Positions 24,810-34,418 of a stretch of 35,021 nt of DNA are shown here, piece by piece (positions within the stretch are counted from its first letter, which is position 1; every line of letters begins with the position of its first letter). The position numbers and the translations under genes were made by a program. The stretch comes from Mycobacterium sp. E740 (GTDB lineage Bacteria > Actinomycetota > Actinomycetes > Mycobacteriales > Mycobacteriaceae). The stretch is from contig NZ_LZKP01000183.1 in the NCBI RefSeq assembly GCF_001672895.1, forward strand, positions 1 to 35,021, given 5' to 3'. Below the pieces are notes generated by a model. That model worked only from the letters and a program-made list of their open reading frames with translations. It made no database searches and was not told the origin of the DNA.

Positions 24810-25340
24810 CTACAGGTCGAAGATCAACAGGGTGCTGCTCGCGGTTGCGACGACGGCACCGGAGGCGTCGGTGACCGTGCCTTCGGCGAAGCCGACCCGG
24901 GAACCAACCTTGACCACGGTGCCGGTCGCGGTCAGTTCACCGCTGCTGAGCCGGACTGCCTTGAGGTAGTTGACCTTGATCTCCACCGACGTGTAGCCCT
25001 TGCCCTGCGGCAGCGTGCTGTGGACGGCGCATCCGGTCACCGAGTCGAGCAGCGTGCAGATCAGCCCGCCGTGGATCGCGCCGATCGGATTGTATGCGGA
25101 TTCGTCTGGCACACACGTGAATTCGACGCGGCCGTGCGCTACCCGGGCGATCCCGAACTGCATCAGGCCGGCGATCGGCGGCTGGGGCAGGTCACCGTCG
25201 ACGATCGCCTGTAGGTAGTCGAGGCCCGCCATGGTGAGCCCTTTGGCGGTGCTCGGGCCGGGGGAGTGCCAGGTCACCGTGCGCGAGCGCTGCGGGCCCC
25301 AGTCCTCTCGGTCGGTGGTGGACGTCAGCTCGAGGGTCAT
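24810..25340 (-). CDS. PaaI-family hotdog thioesterase
   Basis: A 176-residue hotdog-fold acyl-CoA thioesterase. The core shows ESAYNPIGAIHGGLICTLLDSVTGCAVHSTL, containing the HGG motif with the following Asp that replaces the family's catalytic acid, then KGYTSVEIKVNYLKAV and a C-terminal strand GAVVATASSTLLIFDL. The start at ATG 25340 is supported by AAGGAG 6 nt upstream and by its 4-nt overlap (ATGA) with the stop of the HxlR gene; an earlier in-frame start would lie inside that gene. It may hydrolyse an aryl-CoA made in the same pathway as the monooxygenase. Confidence 0.9.
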   Translation of the reverse strand: MTLELTSTTDREDWGPQRSRTVTWHSPGPSTAKGLTMAGLDYLQAIVDGDLPQPPIAGLMQFGIARVAHGRVEFTCVPDESAYNPIGAIHGGLICTLLDSVTGCAVHSTLPQGKGYTSVEIKVNYLKAVRLSSGELTATGTVVKVGSRVGFAEGTVTDASGAVVATASSTLLIFDL

Positions 25341-25735
25341 TGCGTCTCCTTCGATCGGCTCAGCTGGCTCAGTGGCGGATACCGCCGCTGACGGTCGGGG
25401 TCGGACGGGTCGACGGCGTGGGTCTGCCCCCACGCCAGCAGGGCGTCGAGCACCGGCATGAGGGCGCGGCCCGAGTCGGTCAGCCGGTACTCGTGTCGCG
25501 GCGGGGAGTCCTGGTAGGGCGTGCGCACGACGACTCCCGCGCGCTCGAGCGCCTTCAACCTCGCCGCGATGCGGTCACGCGGCGCGCCTGTGCCACGCAC
25601 GATGTCGCCGAAGTGGTTGGCGCCCAACGCAATTTCGCGAACGACGAGTAAAGCCCAGCGCTCGCCGACGAGTTCGAGCGCCGCCGCGATCGGGCAGGGC
25701 CGCCCCGGCAATTCGGCCAGCGGGACTGTCGTCAT
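25337..25735 (-). CDS. HxlR-family transcriptional regulator
   Basis: A 132-residue winged-helix regulator. It begins with the family pattern CPIAAALELVGERWALLVVREIALGANHFGDIVRGTGAPRDRIAARLKALERAGVVVRTPYQDSPPRHEYRLTDSGRALMPVLDALLAWG. The N-terminal Cys14, conserved in many redox- or electrophile-sensing HxlR proteins, is present. It heads the minus-strand operon and is translationally coupled to the thioesterase. The palindrome at 25757-25773, 22 nt upstream of its start, is the likely operator for autoregulation and perhaps for the divergent peptidase. Confidence 0.92.
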   Translation of the reverse strand: MTTVPLAELPGRPCPIAAALELVGERWALLVVREIALGANHFGDIVRGTGAPRDRIAARLKALERAGVVVRTPYQDSPPRHEYRLTDSGRALMPVLDALLAWGQTHAVDPSDPDRQRRYPPLSQLSRSKETQ

Positions 25736-25756
25736 GCCCCGAGCCTGCCACAGGTG

Positions 25757-25773
25757 AGTTTGAAAATCAAACT
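25757..25773. promoter_or_regulatory. Operator palindrome between HxlR gene and S9 peptidase
   Basis: AGTTTGA-AAA-TCAAACT, a perfect 7-3-7 inverted repeat, AT-rich within GC-rich DNA, in the 77-nt divergent gap. Its AT-rich GTTTGA/TCAAAC arms resemble HxlR-family operators. Confidence 0.7.
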
Positions 25774-25812
25774 GCCGATTGGGCCGCGGGCCGGCTGTGC
25801 TACGAACGGGGC

Positions 25813-27831
25813 ATGATCGCTTCCGGCGCTTCGGCCCTGAACTCGACCCCGTTCGACGAACTCGACGAGTACCTCGCGTTGCCGCGCGTGTCGGGACTGG
25901 CGCTCTCGCCCGACGGGACGCGGCTGGTGACCACGGTCGCCGAACTCAACGAGAAGCGAACCGAGTACGTCAACGCCGTCTGGGAGGTCGACACGGCGGG
26001 TGTGCGACCGGCTCGCAGGCTGACCCGCGGCACCAAGGGGGAGTCGGCGCCGACGTTTGCCGCCGACGGCGACCTGTTGTTCGTCGCTGTCCGGCCGCGC
26101 GAGGGCGACGACAAGCCGCCCGCCTCGCTGTGGCGGTTGCCGGCAGCCGGCGGCGAGGCCGTCGAAGCACTGGAGTTACCCGGCGGCGTCGAGGCGGTGC
26201 GGACCGCGGACGAAGCCGACGTCGCGGTGGTCCGATCACCGCTGCTGCCCTCGGCGCGAGACGTCGACGAGGACCGACGGCTGCGGAAGCTGCGCAAGGA
26301 CAACGCGATCACCGCGATACTGCACACCGGTTATCCGATCCGGCACTGGGACACCGATCTGGGGCCCGGCGAGCCGTACCTGCTCGGCGTGGACCTCGCC
26401 GGCGACGGAGATCAAGCCGCGCGTGACCTCACCACCGCTCCGGGTGGCGCGCTTCGCGAGTCGGACTTCGACGTCAGCGCCGACGGGCGGTTCGTGGTGA
26501 GCACCTGGCAACGCCCGGCACCGGGCGCGTCGCGGCACTCCGTGCTGGTGCGCATCGACCTGGACTCCGGCGAGCGCACGGTTCTGGTCGACGACGCCGA
26601 TGCCGACGTGTGGGGGCCGGCGATCGCGCCGGACGGCTCGGCGGTGGTCTACATCCGCGAGACATTCTCGACTCCCGACGTCGCACCGCGGATGACGTTG
26701 GGCTGCCTGCGGTTTGACGGTGAGCCGACGGTTCTCGCGGCGGGCTGGGACAGGTGGCCTGCATCGGTGACATGGTTGCGCGACGGGTCGGCGGTGATCG
26801 TCACCGCCGATCAGCGGGGCCGTCGTCCGATTTTCCGGGTGGACCTCGACGACGACGAGGTGACGCAGATGACCTTCGACGACTACTGCTACACCGATGT
26901 GGTGGCCGCCCCGGGCGGCGTGCTGTTCGCGTTGCGCAGCTCCTACGCCGCCCCGCCGCACCCGGTGCGCATCGATCCCGACGGTGCGGTCAGCGAACTG
27001 GCGTGCGTGCCGCTGCCGCCGCTGCCGGGCTCGCTCACCGAACTCGAAGCCCGCACCACCGACGGCGCCCGCGTCCGGTCCTGGCTCGTTCTGCCGGCGG
27101 GCGAGGCGCGCGCTCCGCTGCTGCTGTGGATTCACGGCGGCCCGCTGGGCAGTTGGAACGCCTGGTCGTGGCGGTGGAACCCGTGGCTGCTGGCGGCGCG
27201 GGGATACGCCGTGCTGTTGCCCGACCCCGGGCTGTCCACCGGGTACGGGCAGGACTTCGTCCAGCGCGGCTGGGGCTCATGGGGTGGAGCACCGTTCGAG
27301 GACCTGATGGCCGCGACGGACGTCGCATGCGAGCACCCGCGCGTCGACGCCGACCGCACCGCGGCGATGGGCGGGTCGTTCGGGGGTTACATGGCCAACT
27401 GGGTCGCGGGAAACACGGACCGGTTCGACGCGATCGTCACCCACGCCAGCTTGTGGGCGCTCGACCAGTTCGGCGCGACCACCGACTCGTCGTACTACTG
27501 GTTGCGTGAGATGACCCGCGAGATGGCGCAGGCCAACTCCCCGCACCATCATGTCGCCCAGATCCGGACCCCGATGCTGGTGATCCACGGCGACAAGGAC
27601 TATCGCGTGCCGATCGGGGAAGCACTGCGGCTGTGGTACGAGCTGTTGACCCACTCCGGGCTGCCCGCCGACGACGACGGTGAAAGCCCGCACCGGTTCC
27701 TGTACTTCCCGTCGGAGAACCATTGGGTGCTCACCCCGCAGCACGCGAAGATCTGGTATCAGGTGGTGACCGGGTTCCTGGCCCGCCATGTGCTGGACGA
27801 GGACGTCGAGGTGCCCGAGACGCTCGGGTAG
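25813..27831 (+). CDS. S9 prolyl oligopeptidase-family serine peptidase
   Basis: A 672-residue cytoplasmic peptidase with an N-terminal beta-propeller (about 1-400; repeated SPDGTRLV, SADGRFVVS, APDGSAVVY blades) that limits access to peptides, and a C-terminal alpha/beta hydrolase domain. The catalytic triad is visible: Ser522 in GGSFGGYMANW, Asp596 in HGDKDYRVP, and His637 in ENHW. HGGPLGSWNAWSWRWNPW supplies the oxyanion region. The family is S9C-like (acylaminoacyl peptidase), so it would cleave short or N-blocked peptides. There is no signal peptide. It is divergent from the HxlR operon and shares its operator region; the next gene starts 10 nt after its stop. Confidence 0.93.
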   Translation: MIASGASALNSTPFDELDEYLALPRVSGLALSPDGTRLVTTVAELNEKRTEYVNAVWEVDTAGVRPARRLTRGTKGESAPTFAADGDLLFVAVRPREGDDKPPASLWRLPAAGGEAVEALELPGGVEAVRTADEADVAVVRSPLLPSARDVDEDRRLRKLRKDNAITAILHTGYPIRHWDTDLGPGEPYLLGVDLAGDGDQAARDLTTAPGGALRESDFDVSADGRFVVSTWQRPAPGASRHSVLVRIDLDSGERTVLVDDADADVWGPAIAPDGSAVVYIRETFSTPDVAPRMTLGCLRFDGEPTVLAAGWDRWPASVTWLRDGSAVIVTADQRGRRPIFRVDLDDDEVTQMTFDDYCYTDVVAAPGGVLFALRSSYAAPPHPVRIDPDGAVSELACVPLPPLPGSLTELEARTTDGARVRSWLVLPAGEARAPLLLWIHGGPLGSWNAWSWRWNPWLLAARGYAVLLPDPGLSTGYGQDFVQRGWGSWGGAPFEDLMAATDVACEHPRVDADRTAAMGGSFGGYMANWVAGNTDRFDAIVTHASLWALDQFGATTDSSYYWLREMTREMAQANSPHHHVAQIRTPMLVIHGDKDYRVPIGEALRLWYELLTHSGLPADDDGESPHRFLYFPSENHWVLTPQHAKIWYQVVTGFLARHVLDEDVEVPETLG

Positions 27832-27841
27832 CGTCGCGGAC

Positions 27842-29098
27842 ATGAGCGCAGCACAGCGGGAATTCGACATCGTCCTGTACGGGGCAACCGGGTTCGTCGG
27901 GAAACTCACCGCCGAGTACCTCACGCGCGCCGGTTCGGGTGCCCGCATCGCGCTGGCGGGCCGCTCGCACGACAAGCTGCTCGCGGTGCGAGAGTCGTTG
28001 GGCGACAAGGCGCAAGCCTGGCCACTGCTCACGGCCGACGCGTCGCAGCCGTCGACGTTGAACGAGATGGCCGCCCGAACCCGGGTCGTGGTGACCACCG
28101 TGGGGCCGTACGCGCACTACGGCCTGCCGTTGGTCGCGGCGTGCGCGGCCTCGGGTACCGACTACGCGGACCTGACCGGCGAAACGCTGTTCATCCGCGA
28201 GAGCATCGACCTGTACCACAAGCAGGCCGCCGACACCGGCGCACGCATCGTGCACTCGTGCGGATTCGACTCCATCCCTTCGGATCTCACCGTGTTCGCG
28301 CTGTACCGGCGGGCGCAACAAGACGGCGAGGGCGAGCTGACCGACACCAACCTCGTCGTGCGTTCCTTCAAAGCGGGCCTCTCGGGCGGCACGGTGGCGT
28401 CGATGGTCGAGGTGATGCGCGCGGCCTCCGCCGATTCCGAGGCGCGGCAGCTGATCGACGATCCCTACACGCTGAGCCAGGATCGTGCCGCCGAGCCCGA
28501 ACTCGGCGGCCAGCCCGATCTGCGGTGGCGGCGCGGCGGCGAGATCGCTCCCGAGCTCCAGGGGTACTGGGTCGGGCCGTTCGTGATGGCGGCGGTCAAC
28601 ACCCGAATCGTGCGGCGCAGCAATGCATTGCTCGACTACGCGTACGGCCGTCGCCTCGAGTACGGCGAGCAGATGAGCATGGGCAGATCGGTGCTGGCGC
28701 CGGTCACCTCCGCGCTGGCGGCCGCGGGCAACGCGGCGACGATGGCGCTGGGCAGCCGGTTCATGAACCGCGTACCCACCGGTCTGCTCGAACGGGTCCT
28801 GCCGAAACCGGGCACCGGTCCCAGCGAACGACTGCAGGAGCAGGGCCACTACACGGTCGAGACCTACACGGGGACCACCAGCGGTGCCCGGTACCGGGCC
28901 ACGATGTCGCAGCAGGGTGACCCGGGTTACAAGGCGACGTCGGTGCTGCTGGGCGAATGCGGGCTGGCGCTTGCGCTGGACCGCGACAAGTTGACCGATC
29001 TGCATGGCGTGCTCACCCCGGCCGCGGCGATGGGCGACGCGCTCCTCGCGCGCTTTCCGGCCGCCGGGGTGACTCTGGAGACAGACCGCCTCGCCTGA
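27842..29098 (+). CDS. Saccharopine dehydrogenase-like / trans-acting enoyl reductase family protein
   Basis: A 418-residue Rossmann protein: FDIVLYGATGFVGKLTAEYL (about 8-27) is the nucleotide-binding motif, followed by TTVGPYAHYGLPLVAACAASGTDYADLTGE (about 83-112) and HSCGFDSIPSDLTVFALYRR (about 137-156). It is equivalent by position to M. tuberculosis Rv2449c and related to Rv2953, the trans-acting enoyl reductase of phthiocerol/phenolglycolipid synthesis. There is no PKS nearby, so a lipid reductase role is only inferred from the family. ATG 27842 precedes the fold directly; the frame opening at 27788 overlaps the peptidase gene and is not needed. Confidence 0.9.
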   Translation: MSAAQREFDIVLYGATGFVGKLTAEYLTRAGSGARIALAGRSHDKLLAVRESLGDKAQAWPLLTADASQPSTLNEMAARTRVVVTTVGPYAHYGLPLVAACAASGTDYADLTGETLFIRESIDLYHKQAADTGARIVHSCGFDSIPSDLTVFALYRRAQQDGEGELTDTNLVVRSFKAGLSGGTVASMVEVMRAASADSEARQLIDDPYTLSQDRAAEPELGGQPDLRWRRGGEIAPELQGYWVGPFVMAAVNTRIVRRSNALLDYAYGRRLEYGEQMSMGRSVLAPVTSALAAAGNAATMALGSRFMNRVPTGLLERVLPKPGTGPSERLQEQGHYTVETYTGTTSGARYRATMSQQGDPGYKATSVLLGECGLALALDRDKLTDLHGVLTPAAAMGDALLARFPAAGVTLETDRLA

Positions 29099-29182
29099 CC
29101 CGGGCCTTGAGTGGGCTGCGGTCACCGCGGCCCGCTGCGTCCCGGCTGGGTCGAGCTCGCGCGTCGTTCCTAGAATTGCGGG

Positions 29183-31849
29183 GTGACCGCCAGCCCCAGC
29201 TCCGAATCCGGCATTCCGCCGGCGACCGCCCTGCCCAAGTCCTGGGAGCCGGGCGCGGTCGAGAGCGACATCTACGAAGGCTGGGTCGAAGCGGGCTACT
29301 TCACCGCCGACGCGACCAGCAGCAAGCCCGGCTACTCGATCGTGCTGCCGCCGCCCAACGTGACCGGCAGCCTGCACATGGGACACGCGCTGGACCACAC
29401 ACTGATGGACGCGTTGACCCGCCGCAAGCGCATGCAGGGCTACGAGGTCCTGTGGCTGCCGGGCATGGACCACGCGGGCATCGCGACCCAGTCCGTGGTG
29501 GAGAAGCAGCTCGCGGTCGACGGCAAGACCAAGGAGGACTTCGGTCGCGAACTGTTCATCGACAAGGTCTGGGACTGGAAGCGTGAGTCCGGGGGCACGA
29601 TCGGCGTGCAGATGCGCCGCCTCGGTGACGGTGTGGACTGGAGCCGGGACCGGTTCACCATGGACGACGGCCTGTCGCGCGCGGTGCGCACGATCTTCAA
29701 GCGGCTCTTCGACGCGGGGCTGATCTACCGGGCCGAGCGGCTCGTCAACTGGTCGCCGGTGCTGGAGACCGCGATCAGCGACCTCGAGGTGAAGTACGAG
29801 GACATCGAAGGTGAGTTGGTGTCGTTCCGTTACGGCTCGCTCGACGATGCCGAGCCCCATATCGTCGTGGCCACCACACGTGTCGAGACCATGCTCGGCG
29901 ACACGGCGATCGCCGTGCACCCCGACGACGAGCGCTACCGCGATCTGGTCGGCAAGACGCTGCCGCACCCGTTCATCGACCGCGAGATCGTCATCGTCGC
30001 CGACTCCCACGTCGATCCGGAGTTCGGCACCGGCGCTGTCAAGGTGACCCCCGCACACGACCCGAACGACTTCGAGATCGGCATGCGCCACCAGCTGCCG
30101 ATGCCCTCGATCATGGACACCAAGGGCCGGATCGTGGGCACCGGAACGGAATTCGACGGGCAGGACCGCTTCGAGGCGCGCGTCAAGGTGCGCGAGGCGC
30201 TCGCCGCCCAGGGCCGCGTCGTCGCCGAGAAGCGGCCTTACGTACACAGCGTCGGGCACTCCGAGCGCAGCGGTGAGCCGATCGAGCCGCGGTTGTCGCT
30301 GCAGTGGTGGGTGAAGGTCGACTCGTTGGCAAAAGCCGCCGGAGACGCGGTTCGCAACGGCCACACCGTGATTCACCCGGCGAGCCTGGAGCCACGCTGG
30401 TTCGCCTGGGTGGACGACATGCACGACTGGTGCATTTCGCGGCAGCTGTGGTGGGGGCACCGCATCCCGATCTGGCACGGCCCCGACGGCGAGACCGTGT
30501 GCGTCGGCCCCGACGAAACACCGCCGGAGGGCTGGGAGCAGGACCCCGACGTGCTCGACACCTGGTTCAGTTCGGCGCTGTGGCCGTTCTCCACCATGGG
30601 CTGGCCCGAGCACACCGCCGACCTGGCGAAGTTCTATCCGACCAGCGTTCTGGTCACGGGCTACGACATCCTGTTCTTCTGGGTGGCGCGGATGATGATG
30701 TTCGGCACGTTCGTCGCCGACGATCCCGCGATCACGTCGAACAGCCGGCGCGGCCCGCAGGTTCCTTTTGAGAATGTCTTCCTGCACGGGCTGATTCGCG
30801 ACGAGTTCGGCCGCAAGATGAGCAAGTCCCGCGGCAACGGCATCGACCCCCTGGACTGGGTGGAGGCTTTCGGCGCTGACGCACTGCGGTTCACCTTGGC
30901 GCGCGGCGCCAGTCCGGGCGGCGATATGTCGATCGGCGAGGACCATGCCCGGGCATCGCGGAACTTCGCCACGAAGTTGTTCAACGCCACCCGGTTTGCG
31001 TTGTTGAACGGCGCGGCCCCTGCACCGCTGCCCGACGCCGACCGGCTCACCGACGCCGACCGGTGGATACTCGGTCGGATGGAACAGGTTCGCGCCGAAG
31101 TGGATTCCGCGTTCGACGCCTACGAGTTCAGCCGTGCATGCGAGTCGCTGTACCACTTCGCCTGGGACGAGTTCTGCGACTGGTACGTCGAGTTGGCCAA
31201 GGTGCAGCTCGCTGAGGGTTTCGACGGCACCACCGCAGTGCTCGCCTTCGTGCTCGACACCCTGCTCAAACTGCTGCACCCGGTGATGCCGTTCGTCACC
31301 GAGGTGCTGTGGAAGACGCTCACCGGGGGCGAGTCGCTCGTCATCGCCGACTGGCCGACGCCTTCCGGCTTCGAGCTGGATTCCGTTGCAGCGCAACGTG
31401 TTGCCGACATGCAGAAGCTGATCACCGAGGTGCGCCGCTTCCGCAGTGATCAGGGTCTCAACGACCGCCAGAAGGTGCCAGCGCGGCTGTCGAAGATCGC
31501 CGACGCCGATGTGGCGGCGCAGGTGCCCGCCGTGCGGGCGCTGGCCTGGCTGACCACTGACGGCGACGGGTTCGATCCGACCGCGTCGATCGAGGTGCGG
31601 CTTTCGCGGGCGACGGTCACGGTCGAGGTCGACACCTCGGGCACCGTCGACGTGGCCGCCGAACGGCGCCGGCTGGAGAAGGACCTGGCCGCCGCGCAGA
31701 AGGAATTGGCTCAGACCGCAGGAAAACTCGGCAACGAGGCCTTCCTGGCCAAGGCGCCCGCCGACGTCGTCGACAAGATCCGCGCCCGCCGGCAAGTCGC
31801 TCAGGAGGAAGTCGAGCGCATCACGATGAGGCTGGCCGCGCTTCGATGA
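29183..31849 (+). CDS. valS: Valyl-tRNA synthetase
   Basis: Class I synthetase that charges tRNA-Val and edits threonine. The 888 residues contain the HIGH motif as H65-M-G-H68 in [15 protein letters not shown], the CP1 editing domain (about 200-340), and KMSKS at 545-549 ([28 protein letters not shown]). The anticodon-binding helical domain follows, with a C-terminal coiled coil (about 815-888, [25 protein letters not shown]) that contacts tRNA. The start is GTG 29183, with a G-rich leader. The stop overlaps the folC start (ATGA). Confidence 0.98.
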   Translation: MTASPSSESGIPPATALPKSWEPGAVESDIYEGWVEAGYFTADATSSKPGYSIVLPPPNVTGSLHMGHALDHTLMDALTRRKRMQGYEVLWLPGMDHAGIATQSVVEKQLAVDGKTKEDFGRELFIDKVWDWKRESGGTIGVQMRRLGDGVDWSRDRFTMDDGLSRAVRTIFKRLFDAGLIYRAERLVNWSPVLETAISDLEVKYEDIEGELVSFRYGSLDDAEPHIVVATTRVETMLGDTAIAVHPDDERYRDLVGKTLPHPFIDREIVIVADSHVDPEFGTGAVKVTPAHDPNDFEIGMRHQLPMPSIMDTKGRIVGTGTEFDGQDRFEARVKVREALAAQGRVVAEKRPYVHSVGHSERSGEPIEPRLSLQWWVKVDSLAKAAGDAVRNGHTVIHPASLEPRWFAWVDDMHDWCISRQLWWGHRIPIWHGPDGETVCVGPDETPPEGWEQDPDVLDTWFSSALWPFSTMGWPEHTADLAKFYPTSVLVTGYDILFFWVARMMMFGTFVADDPAITSNSRRGPQVPFENVFLHGLIRDEFGRKMSKSRGNGIDPLDWVEAFGADALRFTLARGASPGGDMSIGEDHARASRNFATKLFNATRFALLNGAAPAPLPDADRLTDADRWILGRMEQVRAEVDSAFDAYEFSRACESLYHFAWDEFCDWYVELAKVQLAEGFDGTTAVLAFVLDTLLKLLHPVMPFVTEVLWKTLTGGESLVIADWPTPSGFELDSVAAQRVADMQKLITEVRRFRSDQGLNDRQKVPARLSKIADADVAAQVPAVRALAWLTTDGDGFDPTASIEVRLSRATVTVEVDTSGTVDVAAERRRLEKDLAAAQKELAQTAGKLGNEAFLAKAPADVVDKIRARRQVAQEEVERITMRLAALR

Positions 31850-33279
31850 CCGGCCCGGGTCCGCTCGGCGAGGAACCTGACGTCCCGACGCCGGACGAAA
31901 TCGCGGCGCTGCTGCAGGTCGAGCATCTACTCGACCAGCGGTGGCCCGAGACCAAACTCGAGCCGAGCACCACACGCATCGCCACGCTGCTGGAGCTACT
32001 GGGTTCGCCGCAGCGAAGCTATCCGTCCATCCACATCGCAGGCACCAACGGCAAGACGTCGGTGGCGCGCATGGTCGACGCCCTGCTGAGCGCGTTCAGC
32101 CGTCGCACGGGGCGCACCACCAGCCCCCATCTGCAGTCCGCCGTCGAACGCATCTCGATCGACGGCAAGCCGATCAGCCCGGCGTTGTACGTGCAGACCT
32201 ACCGCGAGCTCGAGCCGTTCGTGCAGCTTGTCGACCAGCAGTCCGAAGCGGCCGGCGGCCCGGCGATGAGCAAGTTCGAAGTGGTCACGGCAATGGCGTT
32301 CGCCGCGTTCGCCGACGCGCCGATCGACGTCGCGGTCGTGGAGGTGGGCCTCGGCGGCCGGTGGGACGCGACGAACGTCGTCAACGCACCAGTGGCCGTC
32401 ATCACGCCCATCGGGGTCGACCACGCCGAGTACTTGGGCGACACGATCGCCGAAATCGCCGGCGAGAAGGCCGGAATCATCACCAAGCAGGAGGACGACC
32501 TCGTTCCGACCGACACCGTGGCCGTGATCGGGCGCCAGCTGCCCGAGGCGATGGAGGTGCTGCTGGCCCAGGCGGTGCGCGCCGACGCGGCGGTGGCCCG
32601 CGAGGACTCGGAGTTCGCGGTGCTGGGCAGACAAGTCGCGGTGGGCGGCCAACTGCTGGAACTGCAGGGCCTCGGCGGTGTCTACCCGGAGATCTTCCTG
32701 CCGCTGCACGGTGAGCACCAGGCGCACAACGCCGCGGTGGCACTGGCCGCGGTGGAGGCGTTCTTCGGTGCGGGCGCCCAGCGTCAACTCGATGTCGACA
32801 CGGTGCGGGCCGGCTTCGCCGCGGCGACCAGCCCCGGTCGGCTGGAGCGGATGCGCAGTGCGCCAACCGTTTTCATCGACGCAGCCCATAACCCCGCGGG
32901 CGCCGCCGCGCTGGCGCAGGCGTTGCAGGCCGAGTTCGACTTCCGCTATCTGGTCGGCGTGGTGTCGGTGATGGGTGACAAGGACGTCGACGGCATCCTG
33001 GCCGCGTTCGAGCCGGTCTTCGACCAGATCGTCGTCACGCACAACGGGTCGCCGCGCGCGCTGGACGTCGAGACGCTCGCGCTGCTCGCCGAGCAGCGCT
33101 TCGGACCGGACCGCGTCGTGACCGCCGCGACCCTGCCCGACGCCATCGAGACCGCCACCGCGATCGTCGAAGAGTCGAGCCTGGAGGGGGAACTGTTCGG
33201 TGGCGCCGGAATGGTCATCACCGGCTCGGTCGTCACCGCGGGCGCCGCGCGCACGCTGTTCGGAAAGGATCCGCAATGA
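31846..33279 (+). CDS. folC: Folylpolyglutamate / dihydrofolate synthase
   Basis: A Mur-ligase-family enzyme adding glutamate to dihydropteroate and folates. The 477 residues show the P-loop [20 protein letters not shown] (about 62-81), the omega-loop region [21 protein letters not shown], the Mg/substrate region [17 protein letters not shown] (about 163-179), [26 protein letters not shown] (about 185-210), and the second-domain motif [19 protein letters not shown] (about 342-360). It overlaps valS at its start and the DUF4233 gene at its end (both ATGA), giving a tightly coupled valS-folC-DUF4233 operon, as in M. tuberculosis. Confidence 0.96.
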   Translation: MTGPGPLGEEPDVPTPDEIAALLQVEHLLDQRWPETKLEPSTTRIATLLELLGSPQRSYPSIHIAGTNGKTSVARMVDALLSAFSRRTGRTTSPHLQSAVERISIDGKPISPALYVQTYRELEPFVQLVDQQSEAAGGPAMSKFEVVTAMAFAAFADAPIDVAVVEVGLGGRWDATNVVNAPVAVITPIGVDHAEYLGDTIAEIAGEKAGIITKQEDDLVPTDTVAVIGRQLPEAMEVLLAQAVRADAAVAREDSEFAVLGRQVAVGGQLLELQGLGGVYPEIFLPLHGEHQAHNAAVALAAVEAFFGAGAQRQLDVDTVRAGFAAATSPGRLERMRSAPTVFIDAAHNPAGAAALAQALQAEFDFRYLVGVVSVMGDKDVDGILAAFEPVFDQIVVTHNGSPRALDVETLALLAEQRFGPDRVVTAATLPDAIETATAIVEESSLEGELFGGAGMVITGSVVTAGAARTLFGKDPQ

Positions 33280-33665
33280 CCGGTGCACCGCAGCAGCCCG
33301 ACCCGTGGCGCAGCTTTCGCGGCGTGATGGCCGGCACCCTGATCCTCGAGGCGATCGTCGTGCTGCTGGCGCTGCCCGTGGTCGGCAAGGTCGGCGGCGG
33401 GCTGACCCCGGCGAGCAGCGGCTACCTGGTCGGCCTGGCGGTGGTGTTGATCCTGCTGTGCGGCGTGCAGGGCAGATCCTGGGCGATCTGGGTCAACGTG
33501 GCCATGCAGTTGGTGCTCATCGCCGGGGTGTTCGTCTACGGGGCGGTCGGCATCATCGGTGTGGTTTTTCTCGTCGTGTGGTTGCTGATCGCCTACCTGC
33601 GCGCCGAGGTCCTGCGCAGGCAGCGGCGCGGATTGCTGCCCGGACAGCAGCATCCCGGCGAATAG
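33276..33665 (+). CDS. DUF4233 integral membrane protein
   Basis: A 129-residue protein with four predicted membrane segments: about 15-35 (GVMAGTLILEAIVVLLALPVV), 46-63, 68-87 and 88-107 (VYGAVGIIGVVFLVVWLLIAYLR). The C-terminus is short and basic (RAEVLRRQRRGLLPGQQ). It matches the actinobacterial DUF4233 family, equivalent to M. tuberculosis Rv2446c. The function is unknown, but the linkage to folC is strongly conserved. Its ATG overlaps the folC stop. Confidence 0.9.
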   Translation: MTGAPQQPDPWRSFRGVMAGTLILEAIVVLLALPVVGKVGGGLTPASSGYLVGLAVVLILLCGVQGRSWAIWVNVAMQLVLIAGVFVYGAVGIIGVVFLVVWLLIAYLRAEVLRRQRRGLLPGQQHPGE

Positions 33666-33682
33666 TCGCGCGCGGCGACTAT
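33662..33682. promoter_or_regulatory. Inverted repeat overlapping the DUF4233 stop and ndk promoter
   Basis: Arms ATAGTCGC and GCGACTAT (8 bp, perfect) around GCGCG. The left arm contains the DUF4233 TAG stop, and the right arm overlaps the ndk -10 element TATCCT (33680-33685). It may act as a terminator hairpin or as an operator for ndk. Confidence 0.5.
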
Positions 33683-33685
33683 CCT
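33680..33685 (+). promoter_or_regulatory. -10 element TATCCT for leaderless ndk mRNA
   Basis: TATCCT fits TAnnnT and ends 7 nt before the GTG at 33693, the spacing expected when transcription begins at the start codon itself. No Shine-Dalgarno is visible, consistent with a leaderless transcript, common in mycobacteria. Confidence 0.5.
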
Positions 33686-33692
33686 GTCGGCC

Positions 33693-34112
33693 GTGACTGA
33701 GCCGACTGAGCGGACCCTCGTGTTGATCAAGCCCGACGGCGTCAAGCGCCGCCTCGTGGGTGAGATTCTCAGCCGAATCGAGCGCAAGGGCCTGGCGGTC
33801 GGCGCGCTGCAACTCGTGGACGTCAGCGAGGACCTGGCCCGGCGGCACTATGCCGAGCACGAGGGCAAGCCGTTCTTCGGTTCGCTGCTCGAATTCATCA
33901 CCTCTGGGCCGGTGGTGGCGGCGATCATCGAAGGGCCGCGCGCGATCGCGGCTTTCCGGCAGATCGCCGGCGGAACCGATCCGGTGGAGAAGGCCGCCCC
34001 GGGCACCATCCGCGGGGATTTCGCGCTGATCACCCAGGACAATCTCGTGCACGGCTCGGATTCAGCGGAGTCCGCCGCGCGCGAGATCGAACTCTGGTTC
34101 CCAGGTAACTAG
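33693..34112 (+). CDS. ndk: Nucleoside diphosphate kinase
   Basis: Balances nucleoside triphosphate pools by phosphate transfer through a phospho-histidine. The 139 residues show [27 protein letters not shown] at the N-terminus, [30 protein letters not shown] in the middle, and the active-site His in [17 protein letters not shown] (about residue 120), with the conserved R-G-D-F before it. The start is GTG 33693, giving (V/M)[10 protein letters not shown]; it may be read from a leaderless mRNA. Equivalent to M. tuberculosis Rv2445c. Confidence 0.97.
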   Translation: MTEPTERTLVLIKPDGVKRRLVGEILSRIERKGLAVGALQLVDVSEDLARRHYAEHEGKPFFGSLLEFITSGPVVAAIIEGPRAIAAFRQIAGGTDPVEKAAPGTIRGDFALITQDNLVHGSDSAESAAREIELWFPGN

Positions 34113-34418
34113 GGGGATTCCCACGCTGCTCGCCCAGCCTGGTCGGGCGGGGTGGCGTGATGTGGGATACTTGGCGCGGGTAGCCGGCCATCAACCGGGG
34201 CCGGACGCCCGAATGAAGACTTAGACGTGCGCGACCATCGCCACGCGTGATGCGGCGCCGACCGTCCAGCCATCATTCAGACCGGCACCGGGATGGTTCA
34301 CCAGTGGACCGCCCGGGGCGAGACCACAACACGCCCGGGCGCAGTTACCCGGGTCAATAGCGGAAGCCCTCGCGTGGCCGCGTCGAACAAGACGCGCCCG
34401 GGGGCTTAAGGAGATTAC
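34113..34418 (+). promoter_or_regulatory. Structured leader and promoter region of rne
   Basis: A 306-nt interval without a gene. A TGG-GATACT sequence (34163-34171) resembles an extended -10 element; a start near 34178 would give a leader of about 240 nt. The self-complementary hexamer CCCGGG occurs four times (34312, 34334, 34348, 34397). The first two lie in a perfect 8-bp stem CGCCCGGG / CCCGGGCG (34310-34341), and the last is 6 nt upstream of the Shine-Dalgarno AAGGAG (34408-34413). Alternative pairings could control ribosome access or RNase E feedback. Confidence 0.55.

Noticed and set aside
27731..31975. 1414-residue open frame on the minus strand
   Set aside because: It lies opposite the S9 peptidase end, the reductase and valS, which have complete motifs. 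Its translation is Arg/His/Gly-rich with no domain; long antisense frames are normal in high-GC DNA.
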